From Clostridia bacterium (GTDB lineage Bacteria > Bacillota > Clostridia > Oscillospirales > Acutalibacteraceae): 64,000 nt of DNA. Under the pieces are notes generated by a model that had not been told where the DNA came from, ran no database searches, and saw nothing but the letters and a program-made list of their open reading frames with translations. The translations under genes and the position numbers were made by a program. The stretch covers positions 1-64,000 of the forward strand of contig JAFRPB010000163.1 in the NCBI GenBank assembly GCA_017429345.1. The letters run 5' to 3'. This document shows positions 1-7,778 of the stretch, piece after piece (within the stretch, counting starts at the first letter, position 1; the number at the start of each line of letters is the position of its first letter).

Positions 1-46
1 ACTGAAAATCCGCGTGTCGTTGGTTCAATACCGACCCGAGGCACCA
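1..46 (+). tRNA. tRNA-Phe (GAA), 3' part only
   Basis: The window opens inside a tRNA. The anticodon loop CTGAAAA gives GAA (Phe), followed by a variable loop, a T-arm with the TTCAATA loop, an acceptor 3' strand and an encoded CCA ending at 46. The 5' half lies outside the window. It heads a run of host tRNAs. Confidence 0.85.
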
Positions 47-50
47 TCAT

Positions 51-126
51 GCGGCTGTAGCTCATCCGGTAGAGCGCCACCTTGCCAAGGTGGAGGTAGC
101 GAGTTCGAGCCTCGTCATCCGCTCCA
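51..126 (+). tRNA. tRNA-Gly (GCC)
   Basis: This is a full cloverleaf with acceptor GCGGCTG/CATCCGC, anticodon stem CCACC/GGTGG with loop TTGCCAA (anticodon GCC), T-loop TTCGAGC and encoded CCA. The acceptor stem has one C-U mismatch at pair 5:68, so it may be slightly degraded, but all other stems are intact. Confidence 0.9.
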
Positions 127-129
127 ATG

Positions 130-166
130 ATCGACTGACCGCGCAATACGGTCAGTCGATTTTTTC
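130..166 (+). terminator. Terminator after tRNA-Gly
   Basis: A perfect 12-bp stem (130-141 with 149-160, ATCGACTGACCG arms) with a 7-nt loop is followed by a run of T. It is a classic intrinsic terminator between tRNA-Gly and tRNA-Cys, which implies that tRNA-Cys has its own promoter or depends on readthrough. Confidence 0.75.
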
Positions 167-179
167 AAAAACTGAATAC

Positions 180-253
180 GGCGCCATAGCCAAGCGGTAA
201 GGCAGAGGTCTGCAAAACCTTTATCCCCGGTCCGATTCCGGGTGGCGCCTCCA
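180..253 (+). tRNA. tRNA-Cys (GCA)
   Basis: Acceptor GGCGCCA pairs with TGGCGCC, the anticodon loop CTGCAAA gives GCA (Cys), the T-arm is TCCGATTCC-like, the discriminator is T and CCA is encoded. It is the last tRNA of the left host cluster. Confidence 0.9.
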
Positions 254-288
254 GCACAACAAGCAACCGAAAGGTTGCTTGTTGTGCT
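253..288 (+). terminator. 16-bp perfect hairpin after tRNA-Cys
   Basis: The arms AGCACAACAAGCAACC (253-268) and their complement (273-288) enclose a GAAA tetraloop. No T-run follows, so it may act as a processing signal or a weak terminator rather than a canonical one. Its first arm begins at the last base of the tRNA CCA. Confidence 0.5.
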
Positions 289-313
289 ATCCAAGCTGCC
301 GAAGGGGGCTTGG

Positions 314-410
314 TATGTAATCAGCGCGCTTGCGCGCTGTATGTAATCGTATATGGGCGAATGCATTCGCTCGTGTACGTATGTAATCAAGCGCTTGCGC
401 TTGTATGTTT
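314..410. repeat. Host intergenic palindromic repeat cluster
   Basis: TATGTAATC starts at 314, 340 and 380, with a degenerate start near 404, and separates three small palindromes: GCGCGCTTGCGCGC, CGAATGCATTCG and AGCGCTTGCGCT. This looks like a dispersed non-coding repeat element of the host. The rest of 254-564 holds no convincing gene; frames open through it run across the tRNA genes. Confidence 0.55.
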
Positions 411-564
411 TTACGGCGGCTTGATTCCATTTCAATGTATTTAGATCCCTCTGAAGTGCAGAAGAAACCGTCCGGCGCAAAAGAAGGATCCGGCGGCGCG
501 CCGGATCCGGTGATACGGTTACAATATAAACAGATAGCATAGGCAGGTCTTCGGACCTGTTTTT

Positions 565-1656
565 TTATAACGGGATCCGGATCAGCGCTTCTCCGAGCGG
601 CGTATACGCGCCGTAGTAAAAAGCGCCGTCAAAATATCCTCCTGCGCCCCAGAGGGAGCAGCCGTCGTATTCCGCAGGAAAAAGCTTTTTCGGCGACGTA
701 AAACTGCATCTGCCCAGTAGCGGCGCGGGGATTTTACGCACGGTGCAGATCAGCTTGGAGACAGAACCCGCGTCTCCCTTTTCCTCTTTATCCTCGTCTG
801 TCTGGAATGTAATCGCCAGCCTGCCGTCGGGCAGCTCGCAGACGCCCGGCGCGGCAGCCTTGGAGTTCTTTTCCGCGGGGATGTAAACGTCTTTCGGCTC
901 GCTCCAGTGAACGCCGTCCGCGGAGAAGAGAAGCTGGATCACAAAAGGATAACCCGCGTCCCGGTATTTCGTGCTTTCGATCACACAGAAGTATCCGCCG
1001 TCGGAAAGCGCCGTCCACACCGGCATTCCGTCACGGGAATCATGCTTTTGACCGTCCGAAACGACCGTTCGGTCTGTCCATTCGCTGCCGTTCCATGTTA
1101 GGCTTTCTATATTCTGCCTGTCGGTGAGCGCGGTGCTGTCGTTGGCGTAAAGACATACCAGCTTTCCGTTCATTCCGCCGAGGCAGGGCTCCCAGACGCC
1201 GTTGAAATTATGCTCCGGTTCCAGATTTTCCGTGATAATGGAATGAAAACGCCAGCTTTTGCCGCTGTCTTCGCTGATATGGACCCGCAGAGAGGTGTAA
1301 AAGCCGTCGGGCGTGTCGCCGATGGCGCGGTAGGCAAGATAGAGCGCGCCGTCGAATTCGCAGAACCAGTAGTTTGCGAGGATCCTTCCGTTGTTCGGTA
1401 CGGCGATCTGATCGTACTGCCAGGTCTCGCCGCCGTCGGCGCTGACGCGGGTCCGGATCCCCTCTGCGGCGCTGCAGGCGACCGCCTGCGTGCCGTCGCT
1501 CATACGGAAAAACCGAGCCGCGCCCGGCATGACCGTTCCCTTTGCCGGGTCAAGCGCCGCTTTGTCAAGCCGGTCGTTCAGCCGGTTCGCCGCGACGCCG
1601 GGCAGCCAGCTCAGCAGAAGCGAAAGAATCAGAAAAAACGTCGTGATCTTTTCCAT
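565..1656 (-). CDS. Secreted Asp-box (sialidase/BNR-like) protein
   Basis: This 363-aa host protein starts at the ATG at 1656, preceded by GAGGTG seven bases upstream; an upstream in-frame extension lacks any signal. Residues 1-22 form a signal peptide (MEKITTFFLILSLLL core). The body carries Asp-box motifs typical of six-bladed sialidase-fold glycosidases: VSADGGETW, ISEDSGKSW and a weaker SADGVHWSEP. Proteins of this fold cleave terminal sugars such as sialic acid or arabinose outside the cell; the substrate cannot be read from the sequence. It lies outside the prophage. Confidence 0.7.
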   Translation of the reverse strand: MEKITTFFLILSLLLSWLPGVAANRLNDRLDKAALDPAKGTVMPGAARFFRMSDGTQAVACSAAEGIRTRVSADGGETWQYDQIAVPNNGRILANYWFCEFDGALYLAYRAIGDTPDGFYTSLRVHISEDSGKSWRFHSIITENLEPEHNFNGVWEPCLGGMNGKLVCLYANDSTALTDRQNIESLTWNGSEWTDRTVVSDGQKHDSRDGMPVWTALSDGGYFCVIESTKYRDAGYPFVIQLLFSADGVHWSEPKDVYIPAEKNSKAAAPGVCELPDGRLAITFQTDEDKEEKGDAGSVSKLICTVRKIPAPLLGRCSFTSPKKLFPAEYDGCSLWGAGGYFDGAFYYGAYTPLGEALIRIPL

Positions 1657-1700
1657 TTTCGCACCTCGTTCCGTTTTTGCATATGAATGCTTTCCCGCTG

Positions 1701-2843
1701 TTACGCGTCCGGTAGGGGATCGGGCTGAAATTCCGTGATCTTTCTGCCTCCGTGCACACAGGCATACGTCCCGTAACGCATCATCTCCGGATGGGACTGG
1801 TAATCGACATACGGCGCACCGCAATGCGGACAACGGAAGGCGTTGTGGGTGGAAAACCGGATGCCGCCGATCGTGCCCTCCCAATTCTGCGCGTCCGGAA
1901 TCGAAACGGGCACCCCGCAGACGTCAAGTCCGTCGTCTGAATATGCGGGAATTTCATTCATGTGCGGAAAATTATAAGAGTGGAACATGAAGGACCGGGC
2001 GCACTCGGCGCAGATTCCGAGATACCGGATATTCCCGGGCGTTATGACGCCCGGAAACCGCAGCGCCTTTTGCTCGACGTCCATGCCGCGCTGGGCGTAT
2101 GTGCGCAGACGGGCGATCTCGCCCCCGACAAAGCGGACCTCCATCCGGTAACCGATGTGTGAAAGGCGGATGGTTTCATCGGGATTTGCGTCGTCCGAAA
2201 TAAAACCGTCCATCAGCACTGCGGGCGCGGCGGGTTTTCCCTGCATATATATACGGGCGCACATATGAAAGTATTTGCCGGTAAAATCGTCTCCGGGTTC
2301 TCCGTCCAGCCGGAAGCGCGCGGCGATGGTTCCGTCGTCGTATAAACAGATCTCCGGCGTCGGCTCGAAAATGGGAAGAACCTCAAACGTTTCAATCAGC
2401 TTTTTCTCAAACAGCTCCGGGAACAGAATCAGATACGCCGACATGGTATCAACACGCCATCCGTCGATTTTTAGAATGGCGGCAAAGTCCGGCTTATTAT
2501 CGCCGACGCGCAGCGCTGCTTTTTTCATATCCCTCTCGCACAGCGCAGAAAAGGAATGCGCGGAATCCGCCGCGTCATCCCGTTCGCCCGGCGACAGCTC
2601 CGGTTTACGCGCTGGCGTTTGCGCCGTCCGCCGGGCTGCATGTCTGGCGTCGGCTTCGTCCGACTCCTTAGCAAGACCGAGAAGCGCAAAAATCACCCCG
2701 GGAACAAGCGGAAGTAAGCACAGGGCGATGATTGTCTTGTTCTCGATTTTCAATACCGTTGTTACGATAAAGAGCGAAGCAAAAAACAGACCAAAGCAGC
2801 AAAAACAGCATAAAAACAGGTGCTTTTTTATAAATCGAAACAT
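1701..2843 (-). CDS. Membrane protein with C-terminal zinc ribbon
   Basis: This 380-aa host protein has GGAG upstream of its ATG. Two transmembrane helices (about residues 8-28 and 36-56) are followed by a polar linker and a soluble domain. Two cysteine pairs near the C terminus (CAEC and CPHCG) suggest one or two zinc ribbons. It is not a family I recognise. It is co-oriented with the secreted protein downstream, with a 44-bp gap, so the two may be cotranscribed. Confidence 0.6.
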   Translation of the reverse strand: MFRFIKKHLFLCCFCCFGLFFASLFIVTTVLKIENKTIIALCLLPLVPGVIFALLGLAKESDEADARHAARRTAQTPARKPELSPGERDDAADSAHSFSALCERDMKKAALRVGDNKPDFAAILKIDGWRVDTMSAYLILFPELFEKKLIETFEVLPIFEPTPEICLYDDGTIAARFRLDGEPGDDFTGKYFHMCARIYMQGKPAAPAVLMDGFISDDANPDETIRLSHIGYRMEVRFVGGEIARLRTYAQRGMDVEQKALRFPGVITPGNIRYLGICAECARSFMFHSYNFPHMNEIPAYSDDGLDVCGVPVSIPDAQNWEGTIGGIRFSTHNAFRCPHCGAPYVDYQSHPEMMRYGTYACVHGGRKITEFQPDPLPDA

Positions 2844-3014
2844 CAGCGCATCTCCAACCTTTTTTCTTGCTTCCGGTCGGAAACGGCGCGCCTCGCTGCC
2901 TGATTTCTTTATCCGATACCGAAAGACAAGCCCCTCTGTATGTATTTGATTATAATACTCTGCCGGGATTTGTCAAGTTTGCGCCGTGGACGACTTCATT
3001 TCACAAAAGAACAC

Positions 3015-3047
3015 AAAGAGGTACAAATTTGGTGCCTCTTTATTTTA
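3015..3047 (+). terminator. Hairpin in host intergenic region
   Basis: AAAGAGG (3015-3021) pairs with CCTCTTT (3035-3041), followed by a T-rich stretch. It is a plausible terminator between the tRNA-Ser side and the leftward host genes. Nothing else is visible in 2844-3115. Confidence 0.35.
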
Positions 3048-3115
3048 CGGCGCAGCCACAGATAAAGATTTTACAAAAGATCAGAGCTTTTTAATATTCC
3101 GTTTATCAGGGTTAT

Positions 3116-3164
3116 AAAAGAAAAAGAACCCGGAAAACGTTGATATGCAACGGTTTTCGGGTTC
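3116..3164 (-). terminator. Original host terminator of tRNA-Ser, left at attL
   Basis: On the minus strand, directly after the tRNA CCA, a stem GAACCC...GGGTTC with an extended inner stem (3126-3164) is followed by a T-rich run (complement of 3116-3125). It is the terminator of the tRNA gene before prophage insertion. A diverged but clearly related hairpin sits after the restored tRNA at 61876-61925. Confidence 0.7.
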
Positions 3165-3232
3165 TGGCGCAGAAGGAGAGACTCGAACTCTCGCGCCGCT
3201 TTTTACACGGCCTACGCCCTTAGCAGGGGCGC
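3165..3232 (-). other. attL: 3' fragment of tRNA-Ser(GCU)
   Basis: Sixty-eight bases match the 3' two-thirds of the intact tRNA-Ser at 61927-62020, from the CCA back through the T-arm, variable arm and anticodon stem-loop. The match stops at 3232, after which phage DNA begins. The fully identical core is 3192-3232 (41 bp). Differences at 3177 and 3191 are the two halves of one T-stem base pair, so both versions fold. Confidence 0.9.
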
Positions 3233-3268
3233 AATATTTATTGATATGTCTGCATTTTTCGGATACGG

Positions 3269-3290
3269 GTCAGTAATTAGTCAGTAATAG
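3269..3290 (+). promoter_or_regulatory. Left integrase arm-site repeats
   Basis: Two adjacent direct repeats, GTCAGTAATTA (3269-3279) and GTCAGTAATAG (3280-3290), have an 11-bp period, about one helical turn. The same word occurs twice at the right end (61798-61820) in the same orientation. Position 40-60 bp inside the att core and pairing at both ends fit arm-type sites of a tyrosine integrase. Confidence 0.65.
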
Positions 3291-3803
3291 CTACGACTCA
3301 ACTGTCCACGCGTGAGAGAATTCACGATCTTTGAATAGCGCTTGTAAACCGCTGAGCTGCTTTAATCGGAGCAGCTCTTCTGCATCCATGCCGATATTTT
3401 TCATAATCCAGGCGTCGGACATACCGGCTTCGGACAGCTCCGCAACGATGTTTGTCATCAGCTCGATCGAATGAGATCCGCGCGCGCGGTTGTGCCGTAT
3501 CGTTGACGCCATTCTGTTTGATATGTCTTTCTCGATCACGGAGACCGGCAGGCAGCCGCCTTCGCGGTCATAGATATCTTTATGCTGGAGCATTGTTAGG
3601 TATCTGTGATATCCGTCGACGATCTCGTATTCGTCCGTGCCGGGGAGCTGATAGCAGACGATCGGCATAGTGTAGCCGTCTTCGAGTATCGACTTATACA
3701 GCAGTTTCATCTCCGGCGGAGCGACCGAATTCGGATTATACGCGTTTGCGTGGATCTTCTCGACCGGCACGCGCCGAATATTGTAAACGGGACTTGTAAA
3801 CAT
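3291..3803 (-). CDS. IbrB-like ParB/sulfiredoxin-fold protein (copy 1)
   Basis: This 170-aa protein starts at the ATG at 3803, with GAGGAGGT overlapping the end of the upstream gene, so translation is probably coupled. The ParB/Srx-type N-terminal domain shows EIVDGYHRY (about residue 60) and the IbrB signature TIRHNRARGSH (about residue 107), then an HTH-like helical tail. IbrB proteins travel with IbrA PAPS-reductase-family partners, as here. The biochemical role of the pair is unsettled; E. coli IbrAB were named as regulators of immunoglobulin-binding genes. A paralogue is at 34621-35139. The stop codon abuts the integrase arm repeats. Confidence 0.8.
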   Translation of the reverse strand: MFTSPVYNIRRVPVEKIHANAYNPNSVAPPEMKLLYKSILEDGYTMPIVCYQLPGTDEYEIVDGYHRYLTMLQHKDIYDREGGCLPVSVIEKDISNRMASTIRHNRARGSHSIELMTNIVAELSEAGMSDAWIMKNIGMDAEELLRLKQLSGLQALFKDREFSHAWTVES

Positions 3804-3814
3804 ATTTGACCTCC

Positions 3815-5119
3815 TCAAAGATTTCTGTATTTTTCCAGGGCTTTGCGGCGCTTTTTTACAGCTTCTTTCGTCGGGGCAAAACCCATATATTTACAATAAT
3901 AATCGTTTTTGATGATGCAGACGCACATGCGCTTATAGGTAGGCACGTCCCGGAAGCGCGTTGCATCAGTATCGTCGAGATAATCGTCGAACGATACGAC
4001 ATGCTTTGTTGATACCTTGCTGACCGGTCCGCGATCTTTGAATGCGCTCCCTTCCGCTTTCAGCTCCGCTATCGTTTCATCGTCCAAGGTTCCGCCTTTT
4101 TCTCTCCAGAATTTGAGGGACGTATTGAGTATATCAAGATAATGCTGACGAGTCGGTTCGTCGAGCGTGTCGAGCAGGAAGTAACAGTATTCTTTCCATG
4201 TGAAGTGATCCGGCTTCTTGATGGATCGCCAGCCCATTGCGGTCGTTCCGCCGTATAATCCGGCGAAGCATACGCCGTTCACGCGACCGATGAGCTTTCC
4301 CCAGGTATGCGGTTCTATCACCTTGTAATACCGCAGCGATTCGGTGCCGCAGGAATGGAACGGGTTTGCGACGCGCATCTGCTCGACACTCAAGCCCGCT
4401 TGATACATCAGGTCATACAGACGGTTATACGGCTTATTGAAACGCGCATTGTATGTCCAAATATCCGATACATTCCAATCGTAGATTGGATATGCCTTAT
4501 ACGCGATCTCGCTGTCGGAGTATCCGTTGATGTAGATCTTCCCACCGTATGGCTTCAGTTTCTTATCGCTGGCTATCGCACGGAAGCGGTTCAGACTCTC
4601 GTCGGTGCGGATCCCGATCACGACGGCCGTCTTCCCGCGATGGACAGAGGCGAACCACTTCACGAAATTGTCCTGTACCTCATAGTCGCGCTGACCCTCC
4701 GACATCTTAAAAGGGCAATTATCTTCCGTGACGACGAAATCATAATCCGGCAGAGCTCTGCACCATATGTCACGTTTCGACCGCTCCCACGGAATCCACG
4801 AGCCCGCGTCCATCCGCACGCCGCAGTCCGCCGATACCGGCAAACATAACCAATATCGCCCAATATCTGACATCCGCTCAAATGTTTGTTGAACGAATTC
4901 GGTCGTCATCTCATATTGCGCTTCATAGTCGAGATGATACATCGAGAGTCGGTCGAGCTGACCGTTTGCGGCAGCATAGTCATAGCAGAGATTAAGACAG
5001 ACGCTGCTGTCCTTACCGCCTGAAAAAGCGACAAGGATGTTGTCGAACTCGCTGAACAGATATTCGATTCGATCTTGCGACGCCTCATAGACGTTATTTT
5101 TCAGATATCTTTTCCACAT
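3815..5119 (-). CDS. IbrA-like phosphoadenosine phosphosulfate reductase-family protein (copy 1)
   Basis: This 434-aa protein has the N-type ATP-pyrophosphatase PP-loop AFSGGKDSSV near residue 33 and a conserved GIRTDESLNRFRAI segment near residue 170, as in the DUF3440/IbrA branch of the PAPS-reductase superfamily. Enzymes of this fold adenylate or thiolate substrates; the true substrate is unknown. It is longer than copy 2 (376 aa) through its C-terminal region. It lies between the SNF2 helicase gene (8-bp gap) and the IbrB-like gene, clearly in one operon. Confidence 0.82.
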   Translation of the reverse strand: MWKRYLKNNVYEASQDRIEYLFSEFDNILVAFSGGKDSSVCLNLCYDYAAANGQLDRLSMYHLDYEAQYEMTTEFVQQTFERMSDIGRYWLCLPVSADCGVRMDAGSWIPWERSKRDIWCRALPDYDFVVTEDNCPFKMSEGQRDYEVQDNFVKWFASVHRGKTAVVIGIRTDESLNRFRAIASDKKLKPYGGKIYINGYSDSEIAYKAYPIYDWNVSDIWTYNARFNKPYNRLYDLMYQAGLSVEQMRVANPFHSCGTESLRYYKVIEPHTWGKLIGRVNGVCFAGLYGGTTAMGWRSIKKPDHFTWKEYCYFLLDTLDEPTRQHYLDILNTSLKFWREKGGTLDDETIAELKAEGSAFKDRGPVSKVSTKHVVSFDDYLDDTDATRFRDVPTYKRMCVCIIKNDYYCKYMGFAPTKEAVKKRRKALEKYRNL

Positions 5120-5127
5120 AAAATCAC

Positions 5128-6363
5128 CTATAACGTTTTAACAAATTCTTTCGTATCGCATTTCAGTTTTTGAATCTCTGATTTGACAGTATCGAGCATC
5201 CCGCTCTTGCGTCGGATGCATTTCAGCATCAGATCTTCAAGTCCTACCGCGTCGCATATCATGTTGTAATAGTAAACGTCGGATCCCTGACCGATACGAT
5301 AAATACGGGCTTCCGCCTGTTCCCGTGCAGCGTAATCCCATATCTGCTCCGCGAAGATCATATGATTGCAGAACTGTAAATTCAAACCGTAGGCGCCGCA
5401 TCCGTACGTGATGTATAAGACGGTGAATTTTCCGGCTTTGAAGTCGGCGAGAATCCGTCGCCGCTCGGTGTTGTTTTCCGCGCCTGTGATCCTGTGCGTG
5501 CCTTCCGGTATGCTCGCAAGGAAGCGGACGAAGATAATCACTCGGTCGTCGATTCCCCGTATCAGATCATCGATTGCCTGCTGACGGTCCGAATGCTGCG
5601 TATACCAGCGCTGGAGCTGCATCGAAAATGCGTTGAAATTTAAATCGTCCTTTTCTTCGTTGTAATATTCGTCAAGAAGCTCGTCGCGGAAGTCGCAGTA
5701 TTCAAGGATATCCGTGCTGTACAGCACCGTCTGCCGGTGCGCTTCGGTATCGATATCGAGATCCGCGTCGAATACGTACGGCGCTATCCTGTCTACGAGG
5801 TGCGGTATATTCACGAACCGGCGGATCTTGCCCTTCATCTTCCCGCGCGTGTAATACTCGCAGTATGTGTTGTAGAACTCGGAATATGACATTTTAAGGA
5901 TCTTCGGGCTGAGAAATTCCATTTGAGCCCATAGGTCGCAGTAGTTTTTCGAGATCGGCGTGCCGTTCAGTATCAGCTTGTATCTTGCGAAACCGCCGAG
6001 GGTGATGATCCTGCTTGTTCTTTTCGCGTTTCGGTTTTTTATCTTCAGGCTTTCATCGACCACGATAAACGCGCGCGAGTTCTGAACGTTGTTGTACAGC
6101 TCCATGTAGATGCGGCTGCTGCTGCCGATGCTTTCGCAGCCTACAACATCGAGCTGCAGCTCCGGGTGCCATTTCAGACGCTCGGCTTCGATCTCATTCT
6201 TCAAGCTATAGGGGCAAATCCAAAGAATATAATCGACCTTGTGCGCTTTGCTCGCTATCAGGTCGAGCGCGACCTTTGTCTTACCTGTTCCCATCGCCAT
6301 AAACAACGCGCCGACCTTCAATCTGGAAAGCTTCTCGAATGCTTCATCCTGTTTATTCATCAT
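5128..6363 (-). CDS. SNF2-family DEAD-like helicase/ATPase
   Basis: This 411-aa protein contains Walker A AMGTGKTKVAL (residues 22-32), the DESLKIKN motif II region, LNGTPISKN (motif III) and a C-terminal helicase lobe ending with the SNF2 motif VI region AREQAEARIYRIGQG. It is a compact Swi2/Snf2 translocase with no recognisable extra domain. The start ATG at 6363 has GAGG nine bases upstream and overlaps the preceding gene by 11 bp. Small SNF2 helicases occur in phage replication modules and in defence islands; here the operon partner is IbrA/IbrB. Confidence 0.85.
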   Translation of the reverse strand: MMNKQDEAFEKLSRLKVGALFMAMGTGKTKVALDLIASKAHKVDYILWICPYSLKNEIEAERLKWHPELQLDVVGCESIGSSSRIYMELYNNVQNSRAFIVVDESLKIKNRNAKRTSRIITLGGFARYKLILNGTPISKNYCDLWAQMEFLSPKILKMSYSEFYNTYCEYYTRGKMKGKIRRFVNIPHLVDRIAPYVFDADLDIDTEAHRQTVLYSTDILEYCDFRDELLDEYYNEEKDDLNFNAFSMQLQRWYTQHSDRQQAIDDLIRGIDDRVIIFVRFLASIPEGTHRITGAENNTERRRILADFKAGKFTVLYITYGCGAYGLNLQFCNHMIFAEQIWDYAAREQAEARIYRIGQGSDVYYYNMICDAVGLEDLMLKCIRRKSGMLDTVKSEIQKLKCDTKEFVKTL

Positions 6364-6739
6364 CGATCAGATCCTCATTTGCGACCGTTACTTCGGGGTC
6401 GATTTTTTCCGGCGTGTAGATCAACGGCTCTTCGTCTTCGAAATATACGTCGCCGTTCATGCTGAACGCGTCTTCCAGCGCGGACGCTGATATCGTCCGT
6501 TGTTCCTGCACCTCATATTTATTGTACGGCTTCGTGCCGTATCGCTTCATTCGAAACGTGAAATCGGGTTTGTAAATCATCTCTGTCATTTTGCCCGGAT
6601 GCTCGTGGATACATTTCAGCGGGTGCCAGAACATCCAGCCGGAGAATTCGCTGCCCGGCGGCATTTTTATCAGTGCCGCGGAATCTGTTTTTGTTTTAAT
6701 CTGATTCGGATATAACCGCATATACTTCCAATCGCTCAT
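6353..6739 (-). CDS. Unknown protein, first gene of the IbrAB-SNF2 operon
   Basis: This 128-aa protein has its ATG at 6739 preceded by GAGGGGATTTT; an upstream in-frame ATG lacks a ribosome binding site. It contains PGSEFSGWMFWHPLKC and an acidic C-terminal tail. I do not recognise the family. It overlaps the SNF2 gene by 11 bp, and its position just after the divergent operator region makes it the promoter-proximal gene. Confidence 0.65.
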   Translation of the reverse strand: MSDWKYMRLYPNQIKTKTDSAALIKMPPGSEFSGWMFWHPLKCIHEHPGKMTEMIYKPDFTFRMKRYGTKPYNKYEVQEQRTISASALEDAFSMNGDVYFEDEEPLIYTPEKIDPEVTVANEDLIDDE

Positions 6740-6783
6740 AAAATCCCCTCTGTAACGATTTTCGTTATAATCTAACAATTCTA

Positions 6784-6823
6784 CCCTTTGCGATAAAATA
6801 GGTGCTAAAATAAGCGCAAAGGG
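6784..6823. promoter_or_regulatory. Inverted-repeat operator between divergent genes
   Basis: CCCTTTGCG (6784-6792) and CGCAAAGGG (6815-6823) form a perfect 9-bp inverted repeat separated by 22 bp. It lies between the leftward gene starting at 6739 and the rightward HTH gene at 6834. The arrangement suits a dimeric HTH repressor controlling both directions; the small HTH protein is the obvious candidate. Confidence 0.55.
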
Positions 6824-6833
6824 GCAAAATCTT

Positions 6834-7067
6834 ATGGTTAGAATTTTACTCTCTACGGAGCTCGGAAGACGCCGCTGGTCTCAGGCGGATCTTGCGCGCG
6901 CTACCGGGATCCGTCCGTCTACGATCAACGACTACTACCACGAGCTGTCTGATCGCATCAACCTCTGTCACCTCGATCTGATCTGCGCCGCCCTCGAATG
7001 TGAACTGTCAGACATCATCTCGATCGAGCCGCCATATCCCGACGTCAAGTCACGGACCGGGAAATAA
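6834..7067 (+). CDS. Small Cro-like HTH regulator
   Basis: This 77-aa protein is almost entirely one XRE-type helix-turn-helix (RRRWSQADLARATGIRPSTI, residues 12-31), followed by the helix pattern typical of single-domain Cro-like proteins. It runs rightward between two leftward operons and directly abuts the inverted repeat at 6784-6823, suggesting local autoregulation of the IbrAB-SNF2 cargo. Confidence 0.8.
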   Translation: MVRILLSTELGRRRWSQADLARATGIRPSTINDYYHELSDRINLCHLDLICAALECELSDIISIEPPYPDVKSRTGK

Positions 7068-7076
7068 TCCCAAGAG

Positions 7077-7108
7077 AGAGCAGGGAGTGATCCCCGCTCT
7101 TTCTTTAT
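7077..7108. terminator. Terminator between convergent genes
   Basis: AGAGC...GCTCT outer arms and GGGA/TCCC inner arms with a GTGA loop are followed by TTTCTTTA. It sits between the rightward HTH gene and the leftward gene ending at 7105 and is likely used in the rightward direction. Confidence 0.55.
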
Positions 7109-7416
7109 GCCTTGCGGACCTTCTGATAAATCAGCGGGACCATAATGTTCGGATCGTAGCCGGTGCCGTATGCCGGGAAGCCGTACTGGACGGCGTACAG
7201 ATCGCCGTTCACGTCTTCACATAGCTTCGCACCGTCGAGGTCGTAGAAGTCGTCGGAGCCGTCGTCGCTCATCATCTGCGCGTAATCGTTCGCGTTCGTG
7301 TGATGCGTTCTGTCCGTCTCGAAATCGAGCGTGTAGCCGTTCCTACGGATCGCGTCAGGCTGACTGTCGATCACGCTGAAGATCTTCATCGGTTCAAGGT
7401 TGATTCCGTATTCCAT
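7105..7416 (-). CDS. Unknown acidic protein
   Basis: This 103-aa protein has GAAAGG upstream of its ATG. It is rich in Asp and aromatic residues (SDDGSDDFYDLDGAKL) and has no recognised domain. It is the last gene of the leftward amidoligase operon. Confidence 0.6.
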   Translation of the reverse strand: MEYGINLEPMKIFSVIDSQPDAIRRNGYTLDFETDRTHHTNANDYAQMMSDDGSDDFYDLDGAKLCEDVNGDLYAVQYGFPAYGTGYDPNIMVPLIYQKVRKA

Positions 7417-7446
7417 AGTGTTATCCTTTCTTGCCTTCCGGCGATA

Positions 7447-7776
7447 TTATTGTTTGTTGATAGCCCATTCTTTCAACGGTAACGGGTTTCCGGTCCAATC
7501 TCGGATAGCTTCATCCATACCGCAAGCATCACAAATATAGACAGATGCGTGCCGGCTCAAAGCGTTCGTATGAATTTGCTCCTTTACCGTCAGCATACCG
7601 CATCTCGGGCAGAGCGCCGTCCCGTCCGTTTGGATCTTCGCGAAAGCGTCGATCTTTTCTCTTGCCGAGTTCGCAGCGTTAACTTCCTCGGTGAATTCGT
7701 CATAGCTCATTTCTCCGGCTTCGTGCATCGCTTCGCTTGCAGCTTGCAGATCTTCCGGCGTCCAGTTTTTGCTCAT
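7447..7776 (-). CDS. Small zinc-ribbon protein
   Basis: This 109-aa protein starts at the ATG at 7776 (GAGGTC upstream). A helical N-terminal half is followed by CPRCG and CDACG knuckles about 28 residues apart, a probable zinc ribbon. It is a common type of small protein in Firmicutes mobile elements, with unknown role. The stop codon of the upstream gene lies two bases before this start, so translation may be coupled. Confidence 0.65.
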   Translation of the reverse strand: MSKNWTPEDLQAASEAMHEAGEMSYDEFTEEVNAANSAREKIDAFAKIQTDGTALCPRCGMLTVKEQIHTNALSRHASVYICDACGMDEAIRDWTGNPLPLKEWAINKQ

Positions 7777-7778
7777 TT

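Noticed and set aside
115..540. Leftward open frame across the tRNA cluster
   Set aside because: It runs antisense through tRNA-Cys and the palindromic repeats, has no ribosome binding site and no natural protein composition.
3165..3232. A second functional tRNA-Ser at the left end
   Set aside because: Only the 3' part is present; sequence identity stops at 3232 in the anticodon-stem region and the 5' arms are missing.
3815..5119. DndC phosphorothioation gene
   Set aside because: The PP-loop is shared, but no DndA/B/D/E partners are present and the IbrB-like neighbour points to the IbrA branch.
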